64,000 nucleotides of DNA from Neodiprion pinetum. Taxonomy: Eukaryota; Arthropoda; Insecta; Hymenoptera; Diprionidae. The notes below the pieces were generated by a model. The model was not told the origin of the DNA, did no database searches, and was given only the letters and a program-made list of their open reading frames with translations. The stretch lies in the NCBI RefSeq assembly GCF_021155775.2, contig NC_060238.1, positions 14,596,042-14,660,041 on the forward strand, in the 5' to 3' direction. Position numbers and translations under genes: made by a program. Shown in pieces: positions 1-8,762 of the stretch (position 1 is its first letter; the number at the start of each line of letters is the position of its first letter).

Positions 1-2
1 GA

Positions 3-3000
3 AGCGATCGAGTACGGTGGGAAGATTTGGAATCAGCTTTCGAGAGTAGAATTCGAACTGGATCCATCGTCAATTTGAAGCATAAAGATGTGGAGAGATT
101 TCTAGAAGACGCAAAGGTACTAGCTGTGACGAGACTGAAAAACGCTCTGAAGAAAGACGGGAGCTTGAAAGCCAACGTTATCCTGGCTTGTAAATTTGAA
201 CTCAGAAAAGTTGATCGCACGGTGGAAGAGATCAAATTTTTTAATACGAGAAATGAAATCATCCTCCAGACAACGGATATCAGCGAATGGTTCATCGAAA
301 ACGCGACGGAGCGTTTGTTGAAAAAGGTGGAAGATTTCCAGGAAAAGGATTCGGGCTGGTCGCTGACCGAAATAATCAATTTGACTGTGAATATCAACAA
401 GTACGTGCCACTACGAGGCGGTGTCTTCACATACACACCACTACCCAAAGATATTCAAGATAAGAAGGCTGTCGTCAACATCCGTAACAGCGACTCGTAT
501 TGCTTCCTCTGGTCGGTCACCGCAGCTCTGTTCCCAGCCGACAACAACAATCCCAGTAAAATTACTTCGTAACCACATTTCAGCTCAGTGCTACGGTATG
601 ATGGTATAACGTTTCCTATGTCTCTGGACAAAAACACCATTTCAAAATTTGAGAAACTCAACAAACTTTCAATTAACGTCTACGGTATAGACCAAGGTGA
701 TCGGAAAAAAAGTGAAATAGTACCGATTCACCTGAGTCAGAATAAGTCTGATAAACCTACAATTCATCTTTTGGCGATAGAAACTGAAACCACTGACGAT
801 GACGATGATGATGAAATGGTAAATTATGAAAAAAATAGAATCTTTCATTTCACTTGTATTCGAAATCTGTCTCGATTGACAAGTTCCCAAATTTCCAAAC
901 GCTCACATCAGACGTGGTTGTGCGATAGGTGTCTGTCTCATTTCAATTTCGAAAGATGTTTGTTGAAGCACCGAGCTGATTGCATGAATTTGAACAAAAC
1001 CAAAGTTATTCTACCTACAGATGAGGAAAAAATACTGAAATTCAAAAATTTCAAGCACAAAGGAACCGTTCCATTCTGCATTTACGCGGATCTCGAATGT
1101 TTACTGCAACCCACACATGAAAGTTTTGGGGAAAATAGAACAATTTATCAGAAGCATCTTCCGTATAGTATAGCTTACTATCTGCATTGCGCGTTTGACG
1201 ATTCGCTTTCAAAATTTCAAAATTAATCGTGGAGAAACTTGCATCTAATGGTTTGTGAACGAGTTAAAGGAATTGGCACTTTCGTTAGAGGGATATTACA
1301 AGACTGTTGTACCGATGGAACCACTAAATTTCAATCAGATCAACGAATTTGATTTGTCGGCGGTCTGTCATATTTGTGAAAAACCGTTTACGCTCGCAGA
1401 CGTGAAACATCGGGATCACTGTCATTTCACAGGAAAGTACCGTGGTGCTGCTCACCGCAGCTGTAATCTAAATTACCAAAATTCGCACACCATCCCAGTG
1501 ATATTCCACAATCTTTCGGGTTACGATTCGCATTTTCTGATCAAAGCCCTGGGTACGTCATTCGAAGGTACTGTTAAACTATTACCTGTCAACAAAGAAA
1601 AGTACATTTCCTTCACTAAATTCGTTAAGGGAACGGATGTAACGTTCCGTTTCATAGATTCGTACCGTTTCATGCCTAGCAGCCTCGATAAATTATCATC
1701 GTATCTGGACGATTGTCGAAAAACAATAACACGTAAATTCTGCAGTAGCTTGAACAAATTTCGGTTATTGACTAGGCAAGGTGTCTTCCCGTACGAATAC
1801 ATAGACAGTTGGGAGAAGCTCGAGGAGAAACATTTACCAGCCAAAGAACAGTTTTATTCAAAATTGAACGACCGGAATATATCAGACGACGATTACGCGC
1901 ATGCGTGCGACGTATGGCAAACTTTTAACGTCCAAACTTTGGGAGAGTATTCGGACTTGTATTCACAGACGGACGTGTTTTTACTGGCTGACGTTTTTCA
2001 AAATTTTCGACGGAGCTGTTGGACGACGTACAAACTGGATCCGTTACATTACTACACAGCGCCCGGTCTGTCGTTTGATGCAATGTTAAAATGTACAGGC
2101 ATCGAACTCGAGCTTCTCACCGACATAGACATGGTTATGTTTATCGAAAAAGGTATTCGTGGTGGTGTATCACAGTGTTCGAACAGATATGCAAAGGCCA
2201 ACAACAGGTACATGGGAGAGAAATTCGATCCTGAGGTCGAAGAATCTTATCTCATGTACTTTGACGTTAATAATTTGTACGGTGCAGCTATGAGCTTTGC
2301 TCTGCCATACAGTTCCTTCAAATGGGTATCAGACTTCAGACAATGCGACGTTCTTACCATCTCGGACGATGCAGAGTTTGGTTACGTGCTGGAGGTAGAT
2401 TTGAAATATCCTGCGGAACTGCATGAAACTCATAAGGATTTACCATTGTGTCCGGAGCACTACGTACCTCCGATTTCGACCAATAAACAGCCAAAATTGA
2501 CGCCCACGCTATTTTCCAAGAAAAACTACGTTGTTCACTACCGCGTTTTAAAACAATGCTTACAATTAGGTTTAAAATTACTCAAAATTCATAGAGTTCT
2601 CAAATTCAAGCAAACTCCGTGGCTGAAAAAATATATGGATTTAAATACCGATTTGCGAAAAAAATCTGACAACGAATTTGAGAAAAATTTTTACAAGCTA
2701 ATGAACAACGCAGTTTTTGGCAAAACTATGGAAAACGTGCGAAAGTTCAGAGATGTTCGATTGATCACCGAATGGGATGGACGGTACGGTGCGAGAGCTA
2801 CCATAGCCAGGCCTAATTTTCACAGCTGCACCGTGTTCGACAAAGAGATGGTTATCGTCGAAATGAATAAGACGAAAGTTCAGTTGAATAAACCATTGTA
2901 TGCAGGTTTCTCCATTATGGATCTAGCTAAAACATACATCTACGATTTTCATTATAATTACATTAAGCAGAAATTCGGCAACTTGGCAAAATTGATGTAC

Positions 3001-3480
3001 ACAGATACAGACAGTTTGATTTACAATTTTACCGTCCCCGATATATACGAACATATAAAGGAGGACTTGCACAAGTTCGATACGTCTGATTATCCGCTCG
3101 ACAACGCTTATGGAATGCCTCGAGCAAACAAAAAAGTTCTCGGTTTGATGAAAGACGAGAACAACGGCAAAATCATGCTCGAATTTGTAGGGTTACGAGC
3201 TAAACTGTACGCATTCCGAGTCATGGGAGATGAGACAGACAGTAAACGTGCTAAAGGAGTCAAAGGATCAGCGTTAACAAAAATAACCTTCAACGATTAT
3301 TTGGAATGCGTTCTGAACCGTGAAAATTTGTCTACAAATCAGCATTTGATCATGAGTCGAAAGCACGAGGTATACACCGTAGAACAGCAGAAAGTAGCAC
3401 TGAGCTGGAATGACGACAAGCGGATCGTGTTTCAAAATACAACCAACACGCTTCCGTGGGGCTACAAGCCTACACCTTAG
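3..3480 (+). pseudogene. Protein-primed family B DNA polymerase of Polinton 1, broken, 5' end outside window
   Basis: Replicative polymerase of the element. The reading frame is open at the left edge, so the start is missing. In order one sees an N-terminal region; an Exo I site (ADLE, about nt 1,085); a Cys/His cluster resembling an endonuclease VII/HNH-type zinc module (about 1,366-1,467, CHICEKPF then HRDHCHFTGKYRG); Exo II (YDSHF); Exo III (YSQTD); polymerase motif A (YFDVNNLYG, about 2,257); motif B (NFYKLMNNAVFGKT, about 2,686); and motif C (YTDTDS, about 2,998). Three lesions are visible: an in-frame TAA at 570-572, a one-base frameshift near 1,220 and an in-frame TAA at 1,250-1,252. 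From 1,255 to the TAG at 3,480 the frame is open for 741 codons. It converges on the integrase gene. Confidence 0.93.
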
Positions 3481-3549
3481 CTTTATAACTGTACCATGTC
3501 TGTCGATTGTCTAAAAAAGACGCATACTTGTTGTGTGTATCGGATATAA

Positions 3550-3555
3550 AATAAA
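3550..3555 (+). terminator. Polyadenylation signal of polymerase gene
   Basis: AATAAA lies 70 bp after the polymerase stop codon, in the 116-bp gap between the convergent polymerase and integrase genes. Function is inferred from motif and position only. Confidence 0.5.
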
Positions 3556-3596
3556 GAGGGACATACGTTTTTACAAAAAATTCATTTATCAAAATG

Positions 3597-4523
3597 TTAC
3601 ATGTCCGATTCGTTTATCCAACTGTTGTGTGTATTGTCAAAACCTAACCATTTAACGTATATTTTTCTTCCACGCTTCTTGAGCACCTTCTCCACCAGAT
3701 AGATATCCGGATGCTTAACCTTGAGGAGCTCTTGTTCGTAGAAACCACCAGCGATGGGTTGATCTCGGTAGTCTTTGAGCTTGTACGTCACAGGATGAGT
3801 ATTTTCCACTCGACTTATCGTGAATATTTCAGTCGTCCAATTGGGAGTGTAACCTTTCTCGAAGACATTTTTGAATTTGCTGATTCGAACTTTGTCGCCG
3901 GATTTGAACTTTGCCGATACGGTAGGTATCGCTCGAAGCCCTCCGTACGCCTGACGTAATAACAGCCTCTCGTTTGCAACGGTGACATCCGACGGTTTCA
4001 TTCTTATGGTTCGGTGTTTGACGTTGTTGTAAGCCGAAACCAAATCGGATAAGATATCGAGCCACTTGTAGCTTCCTTGCATGCTGAACCGTGTCCACAT
4101 TTTACCTTTCAGCGTGCGATTGAAACGTTCACAGATCGAAGCCTTCAAATTACTGTACGTGGAGTAAAGTTTGATTCCGTAGCGTGTCATAAGCGATTCG
4201 AATTTCCAGTTGTAAAATTCCGTTCCTCTGTCAACGTGTAAATTTTTTGGTACCCGTCCTTGGACAAGCACAGATTCCATTGCCTTCGTAACATCATCTC
4301 CAGACTTGCTCTTTATCGGTACAGCCCGCGCATACTTTGAAAAGACATCAATGACTGTGAGCATGTACTTGTAGCCTTTGTTTTGTCCAGCGTACGACGT
4401 CATATCAACAAGATCCGCCTGCCAGGTCTCGTCGATGCCGCGCACGTCTACACGTCGACGCGGGTAATTCCGGCGTGCAGGCTTATGCAGTTCCGTCACC
4501 AGTGCTTGCTTTTCCTCGTTCAT
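3597..4523 (-). CDS. Retroviral-type integrase with chromodomain (Polinton 1)
   Basis: Integrase that would insert the element into host chromatin. The frame is intact: ATG at 4,523, 308 codons, TAA at 3,597. The core has the D,D(n)E signature: first Asp in WQADLVDM, second in HVDRGTEF, Glu in KASICERFNRTLK. The C-terminus is a chromodomain (YLVEKVLKKRGRKIYVKWLG, then HNSWI), which in related integrases contacts methylated histone tails and biases target choice. No N-terminal HHCC zinc module lies ahead of this ATG, so the protein may begin upstream or have lost it. It overlaps a 58-aa ORF (4,483-4,659) in another frame. A broken relative of this gene occurs at 50,343-51,060 and in its mirror copy. 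Confidence 0.92.
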   Translation of the reverse strand: MNEEKQALVTELHKPARRNYPRRRVDVRGIDETWQADLVDMTSYAGQNKGYKYMLTVIDVFSKYARAVPIKSKSGDDVTKAMESVLVQGRVPKNLHVDRGTEFYNWKFESLMTRYGIKLYSTYSNLKASICERFNRTLKGKMWTRFSMQGSYKWLDILSDLVSAYNNVKHRTIRMKPSDVTVANERLLLRQAYGGLRAIPTVSAKFKSGDKVRISKFKNVFEKGYTPNWTTEIFTISRVENTHPVTYKLKDYRDQPIAGGFYEQELLKVKHPDIYLVEKVLKKRGRKIYVKWLGFDNTHNSWINESDM

Positions 4524-4659
4524 ATTCCAACGCTTTTAGTCTGGTGTCCAATTTGGAAATGATTTCCACGTTTCGAATCGACAAGTCTCTGCCTGTTTTA
4601 AAGTCTGTGTAAAAGGTATCCAAGGCTTTCTCCGTGGTGATCTCCAAAGCTTTGATCAT
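4483..4659 (-). CDS. Small ORF between fibre-like protein and integrase
   Basis: A 58-codon ORF (MIKALEITTEKALDTF...) whose ATG follows the stop codon of the upstream fibre-like gene immediately and whose 3' end overlaps the first 41 bp of the integrase ORF in another frame. It is lysine/glutamate rich and probably helical. It could be a separate small Polinton protein or an upstream part of the integrase transcript. The region is deleted in Polinton 2, so conservation cannot be tested inside this window. Confidence 0.4.
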   Translation of the reverse strand: MIKALEITTEKALDTFYTDFKTGRDLSIRNVEIISKLDTRLKALEYERGKASTGDGTA

Positions 4660-4884
4660 TTAATCGAGGTTGTCGATTCGTTTTTGCAGCACGCTGAATT
4701 TTTGTCTCAAGGTTTTTAAAGTTACAGCATTGTTCGGCTCTGCGGGATCTGCGACGTTGCACAGTCTCTTGTTCCGTATATCGTAATCCCCGTCCGCTGT
4801 TATTCGAAACCCGACACCCGGAGGACCGCGAGTGCTCGCGGTCGTGTTTTTATTCAGCTGACGTCCAAACACGTCGACGCTCAT
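4660..4884 (-). CDS. Small fibre-like protein (Polinton 1)
   Basis: A 74-codon ORF from ATG 4,884 to TAA 4,660. Its C-terminal half (GDYDIRNKRLCNVADP, then EPNNAVTLKTL) resembles the repeating N-K-R-I-x-N-V-x-D-P pattern at the ends of phage tail-fibre and receptor-binding proteins, followed by a short heptad-like tail. A similar, frameshifted copy is present in Polinton 2 at 33,064-33,199, including the opening VDVFGRQLN, so the small gene is a real conserved unit. A structural role at the virion surface is an inference from the pattern alone. Confidence 0.65.
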   Translation of the reverse strand: MSVDVFGRQLNKNTTASTRGPPGVGFRITADGDYDIRNKRLCNVADPAEPNNAVTLKTLRQKFSVLQKRIDNLD

Positions 4885-4917
4885 CTCGGTAATGAATGCA
4901 AAAATGACGGGAGCTGC

Positions 4918-5808
4918 TTAATAAATGATTCCTGCTTCGCGTAGCTCTTCGATAATGGAGATTATTTCGTTATTGTGACTCGGATTTCCCGCTGCCTGAG
5001 ATGCCAGGAGTAAACGGAGACGCTCCACCAACTCGTTTGGATCATCCCAGAAGACGTATTCCGTTTCAACACCTTGTCGAGTGATCATAGCTTGCGGAAG
5101 TAGACCTTTACCCTTTCGACGAGGTGACGGAGAATAATCCATTAATTCAGCAATGACATTTCTAAATTTGTAACTGTTATCGTTTCGAACAGCCCCGTCG
5201 GATGAGTAATACTTCTTATGCGCGTTCGTTGCGAGGATTATGTTTTTAAAATTTTTCCGATCTCCGGCGCTCACAGAAGAACCGTCGGGCTTCTTTTTGA
5301 ACAAAAGTTCCAGCAAACCCTTCGTTTTCGGGTAACGCGTGTCGCCAATACGAACGTAGTCACTCTCAAAAGATATCAACGAATCACCGATCATTAGTCC
5401 GTTTGAGAGGTTGCGTACACCGTACACGTTGTCCAATTCGCCTTTTGTCTTCGCATCTTTCATCAGTGCAAAATACTCGTCCTCGACCGGTGTTTCTACG
5501 ACTGTTCCATCCCCCGCCGAAGCAAAGGAATCGTCCATTTCCGAGACAGTTCCATTTTTCGTTTCATTCTTCATCTCCTTTATTTCTTCTTTAATTTCTT
5601 CCACCTCTTGTTTGACAGGTTTGGTGTCTTTTGTAACATTCACCAGTTCTTGCAACGGAGTCACTACTGGTTTGAAAACGTCACTCAATTTCTGAGTCGT
5701 AGATTCCCTGCCCGACTTGAGCAATCTGTGTTTTCGACGGATCGCAGCACTTGCTTGAGCGATCTGATGTAGGACATCTTTTTGCTTGGAAATCTCAGAG
5801 CTCTGCAT
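4918..5808 (-). CDS. Conserved Polinton protein, 296 aa, unknown function
   Basis: Intact ORF from ATG 5,808 to TAA 4,918. The N-terminal 40 residues are basic and helical (HQIAQASAAIRRKHRLLKSG). Then comes a Lys/Glu-rich, Ser/Thr-rich low-complexity linker (about residues 60-120), and then a compact conserved domain (YGVRNLSNGLMIGDSLISFE, then YPKTKGLLELLFKKKPD) ending NNEIISIIEELREAGIIY. The compact part resembles a domain of unknown function annotated in many arthropod proteins (DUF8207, from memory and unverified). A homologue in Polinton 2 is split by a 7.86 kb transposon (24,251-24,336 and 32,193-33,036). Position among capsid and packaging genes suggests a virion or DNA-condensing role, but this is inference. 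Confidence 0.8.
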   Translation of the reverse strand: MQSSEISKQKDVLHQIAQASAAIRRKHRLLKSGRESTTQKLSDVFKPVVTPLQELVNVTKDTKPVKQEVEEIKEEIKEMKNETKNGTVSEMDDSFASAGDGTVVETPVEDEYFALMKDAKTKGELDNVYGVRNLSNGLMIGDSLISFESDYVRIGDTRYPKTKGLLELLFKKKPDGSSVSAGDRKNFKNIILATNAHKKYYSSDGAVRNDNSYKFRNVIAELMDYSPSPRRKGKGLLPQAMITRQGVETEYVFWDDPNELVERLRLLLASQAAGNPSHNNEIISIIEELREAGIIY

Positions 5809-5864
5809 GTTGACGCAACTGAGTCTGCAGCGCTACTGCGTCTCTCGCTCGAAAACGCTAGATT

Positions 5865-6578
5865 TTATTCCTTTTCCAGGCTAACAAAAGAATCGAATCC
5901 CCTCCTGTATCGTCCTTCGTTGAGCTCACTGTCTTTGTCGATCACCAGAAACCCGTACTTCTCACCGTTCCAGCATGCAAAGCACACACTTTTGAACTCT
6001 GTGTAAGACATATCGGTGTTCACATGATCGTAGTATACGTGTCTCAGGTTCATATCGTCTTGTTTGAATAACACGAGTAAGTTTACGTTGTCGCGCACGA
6101 GATGTTTGGGAATACGCGCGTACGTCTGACAGAGATAGAAACAGTCAACGTCGTGATGTCTACCTATGCAAAAGTAGGCTCTAATATTGTCCTGCTTCTC
6201 GCACGCTACATCGTCAAATATGATTATTGAGTTGGGCCGTGCTTCTTCCGGTGGAATCACTTGCTCACGCTCGGTAAACGCAAAATACTCCGTATTCTTG
6301 ACATGGTCCAGCAATTGCTTCAACAATCGGTATTCAGGTTATTTGAGAGATTTCGAGTAGATGTAGATATTTTCAAATCTGAGTCCGTTGGGATGGGTTA
6401 TAAGTGTGAGCAACGCATTAGTTTTACCACAATTCGACGGTCCACAGAATATCGCACGTACACTGTTCGGGAGTAATTCACCGTGCCGTTTGTGCTTTTC
6501 GACATTTTGCTCCGAAAGTTTGTCAAAATTCATCACGGGAAGCTTGGTAGGTTGTTTCTCAAATCGCATCTCGGACAT
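5865..6578 (-). pseudogene. A32/FtsK-HerA-type DNA packaging ATPase (Polinton 1), one nonsense codon
   Basis: Motor ATPase expected to pump the element's DNA into the capsid. ATG at 6,578; Walker A in FCGPSNCGKTNALL (about residues 44-57); Walker B in IIIFDDVA; then the conserved CQTYARIPKHLVRDN and LFKQDDMNLRHVYYDHV segments typical of Polinton/adintovirus ATPases; stop at 5,865. A single in-frame TAA at 6,339-6,341 splits the frame without shifting it, consistent with a C-to-T change in a glutamine codon. It is divergently arranged with the PLA2-like gene, with only 63 bp between the two start codons. A decayed copy lies at 23,514-24,193. Confidence 0.9.
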
Positions 6579-6641
6579 GACTGATCGGATTTGCTATAAA
6601 TACCCCGTTTTAAAGCACTTTTCTTCAGTCAACGCACGAAC
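6579..6641. promoter_or_regulatory. Divergent promoter between ATPase and PLA2-like genes
   Basis: A 63-bp intergenic region. For the rightward gene there is a TATA box (TATAAATA, 6,594-6,601) and about 30 bp downstream an arthropod-type initiator (TTCAGTCA, near 6,626-6,633), just before the ATG at 6,642. On the other strand an initiator-like GATCAGTCA lies just before the ATPase start, but its TATA box is less clear. Confidence 0.6.
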
Positions 6642-7433
6642 ATGATCGCGTACAGAGGTAAACGAAGCAGCAGCAGGCGGCAACATCGTGGCAAGGGTCT
6701 GGTGAATAGAATCATCAACAAACTTCCGATCGAGTTGCATGTTCCCGGTTACCAATACTGCGGTCCCGGTACGAAGTTGACGAAAAGACTCGCGAGAGGC
6801 GATTCCGGTATCAACCCTCTCGATGCAGCGTGTAAGGAACACGATATAGCGTATTCGAAAAATCGTGAGAACCTTGAGGTTAGAAACGAGGCTGATAGGG
6901 TGTTGGCTGAGAAAGCTTCGAAACGGGTTCTCGCAGAGGACGCAAATTTGGGTGAGAAGGCAGCCGCTTGGGCAGTAGCTCATAGAATGAAAGTAAAATC
7001 AAAACTCGGAATGGGAATGCGAAAGTCAAAAAATGTGACCTTGAGAAAAATTGTAAATGCTGCAAAACGTTCCATGATTCTAAGCAACGATGCAAAAGTA
7101 GCTATCGAATCTGCGCTGAAGGGAGCTAAGAACGCCGTTAAAAAAGAGGGTGGTAAATGTAAAGTGCGAACACCTCGCGTCCTACCGGTACCTTCGAAAG
7201 TCGGTGGTTTTCTACCGTTTCTGATTCCTATTTTTGCCGGTCTTAGCGCTACGGGTGCGTTAGCCGGTGGTGCGGCAGGTATAGCAAAAGCTGTGAACGA
7301 TGCAAGCGCGGCTAAACGAGAATTTGAGGAAAGCAAACGACACAACAAAACTATGGAAGCTATCGCGTTGGGCAAAGGGCTTTACATGAAACCGTACAAA
7401 ACAGGTCCTGGTCTCCATCTTTCAAAAAACTAG
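6642..7433 (+). CDS. PLA2-like minor capsid protein (Polinton 1)
   Basis: Intact 263-codon ORF. Residues about 37-75 form a secreted-type phospholipase A2 core: the Ca-binding loop YCGPGT (39-44) and the catalytic His-Asp pair in CKEHDIAYSK. This is the arrangement seen in parvovirus VP1 and in Polinton/adintovirus capsid proteins, where the lipase helps the particle leave the endosome. The N-terminus is very basic (RGKRSSSRRQHRGKG). Near the C-terminus is a hydrophobic stretch (GGFLPFLIPIFAGLSATGAL), a likely membrane-active or membrane-spanning helix, followed by a charged helix. Transcription probably starts at the TATA/initiator just upstream. The decayed Polinton 2 copy is at 22,719-23,451. 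Confidence 0.9.
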   Translation: MIAYRGKRSSSRRQHRGKGLVNRIINKLPIELHVPGYQYCGPGTKLTKRLARGDSGINPLDAACKEHDIAYSKNRENLEVRNEADRVLAEKASKRVLAEDANLGEKAAAWAVAHRMKVKSKLGMGMRKSKNVTLRKIVNAAKRSMILSNDAKVAIESALKGAKNAVKKEGGKCKVRTPRVLPVPSKVGGFLPFLIPIFAGLSATGALAGGAAGIAKAVNDASAAKREFEESKRHNKTMEAIALGKGLYMKPYKTGPGLHLSKN

Positions 7434-7812
7434 ATGCGACGCTACCACGTCGAGCGTTGACTGATTGGGACTTGTTGAAATATGCAAAAATCTTGAGGGT
7501 TCCGCATTTCCGCGGTGTTTTCATGCGAAACGAAATGCCCGAAACGGTCCACGAAAAAACGAGTCAGCTATAATCAACCTTGACGACAAAGACGGTCCGG
7601 GAACACACTGGGTTGCGTACAAGAAACGCGACAATAATATCGATTACTTTGACAGTTTCGGCAACCTTCAACCACCCTCGGACCTCATAAAATACCTTGG
7701 CGTTGGTAGCGTCAAATACAATCATGAGAGGTACCAGGATTACGATACATTTGAATGCGGACACTTGTGTCTGAAATTTCTAAGTGGTGAGCTATATAAA
7801 CATGGTGCGTGA
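7434..7812 (+). pseudogene. Adenain-like cysteine protease (Polinton 1), frameshifted
   Basis: Maturation protease of the C5/Ulp1 fold. The triad residues are visible: His in GTHWVAY, Asp in YFDSFG, Cys in ECGHLCL. A one-base frameshift near 7,530-7,540 separates the N-terminal part (LTDWDLLKYAKIL, then HFRGVFMRNEMP) from the catalytic part, judged by comparison with the Polinton 2 copy at 22,315-22,722, where both parts are in one frame. No ATG is evident in the correct frame, so the start (just after the PLA2-like stop codon) is uncertain. Confidence 0.85.
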
Positions 7813-7827
7813 TTCGTCAAAGTCAGT
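7791..7827 (+). promoter_or_regulatory. Core promoter of penton gene
   Basis: A TATA box (CTATATAAAC, about 7,791-7,799) sits inside the end of the protease ORF, and a TCAGTC initiator (about 7,821-7,826) follows about 30 bp later, 17 bp before the penton ATG. This matches the TATA plus TCAGT pattern of the other genes of this element. Confidence 0.55.
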
Positions 7828-7842
7828 CTACCACTCGCAGTC

Positions 7843-8529
7843 ATGGATGATTCGTTAACGTTAACGATTTCGGGAACCTCTTCGATACTCAAGGCACAAT
7901 ATTTCCCACCGATCGAACTTGCTCGTGATAAAAGTTATGCTCTTGGCTTGGTAGAATTGTTAACCTTTAATTCGATTCCCAACGTTGATGTCGGTCACAA
8001 TAAAATTTACGTAGCTGACAAAGTGATCACCATACCTACCGGCAGCTACGAGATCGAGGACATAGAGAAGTATCTTCAAAACGTGCTAAGAAATACAGAT
8101 ATCAGGCTCGCCATCAAACCCAACAATGATACATTACGCAGCGAAATCACATGCAACCACACGATTAACTTTGAGCCGAATGATTCCATTGCTCAACTTT
8201 TGGGATTTACACCACGTGTACTGGAGGTTGACAAGACTCACGAATCGGACGTGCCTGTAACTATACCCAAGGTCAACGCTTTGCGAGTCGAGTGTAGCAT
8301 TACAACGGGTGCCTACGTCAATGGACACAAAGTACACACTATTCACGAGTTTTTCCCGACCGTCCCACCAGGATATAAGATCGTGAAAGTACCGTCGCAC
8401 GTCATTTACCTTCCGATCACCGTCAAGACCATAGATCACGTTCAGCTCCGGTGAGTGGATCAAGACGGAGACCTGGTTAATTTTCGTGGAGAAGTTATCA
8501 CTGTGAGACTACACATCAAATCGCAATAA
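7843..8529 (+). pseudogene. Penton (minor capsid, single jelly-roll) protein, late nonsense codon
   Basis: ATG at 7,843 (MDDSLTLTISGTSSILKAQY). The protein corresponds to the penton-type minor capsid protein of Polintons, identified by position between protease and major capsid genes, length (228 codons) and beta-rich composition. An in-frame TGA at 8,452-8,454 cuts off the last 25 residues; the frame continues to TAA at 8,527-8,529, and the Polinton 2 copy has a leucine codon at the TGA position. The stop codon overlaps an AATAAA. The broken homologue is at 20,910-22,314. Confidence 0.8.
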
Positions 8530-8542
8530 AGGATGGAAATTG

Positions 8543-8580
8543 TATATAACAGACTGTCAAAGAGTAGGTATATCAGTAAG
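8543..8580 (+). promoter_or_regulatory. Core promoter upstream of small ORF and major capsid gene
   Basis: TATA box (TGTATATAACAG, 8,541-8,552) and initiator (ATCAGTAAG, 8,572-8,580) about 30 bp apart. The same TATATAACAG and AGTAAGTC blocks occur at matching distance before the homologous genes in Polinton 2 (20,857-20,896), although the sequence between them differs, which supports function. Confidence 0.7.
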
Positions 8581-8585
8581 TCGAC

Positions 8586-8762
8586 ATGCCCCGATCAAGT
8601 CAGTCGTCGCTCGATTCCCGAACCGCTAACACCTCGAAACGTGGAGTTCCTGATAGCTCTGGGTCTGAAACTGACACCTTTTGGAAGAGGAATTTCCGAC
8701 AAATAAAAATCCGATTTTGCTTTTTTATCATCTGCTACGTGCCATGGAGGAGGAAATCTTGA
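8586..8762 (+). CDS. Conserved 58-aa ORF upstream of and overlapping the major capsid gene
   Basis: ATG 8,586 to TGA 8,760-8,762, overlapping the capsid ORF by 19 bp in another frame. The N-terminal half is Ser/Thr-rich (SSQSSLDSRTANTS), followed by a basic segment (FWKRNFRQIKIRF) and a short hydrophobic stretch (CFFIICYVPW). Polinton 2 has an ORF of exactly the same length, start and stop at 20,677-20,853, with no indel and many synonymous differences. Function is unknown; the hydrophobic end could insert in a membrane. It may also be a leader controlling capsid translation. Confidence 0.65.
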   Translation: MPRSSQSSLDSRTANTSKRGVPDSSGSETDTFWKRNFRQIKIRFCFFIICYVPWRRKS

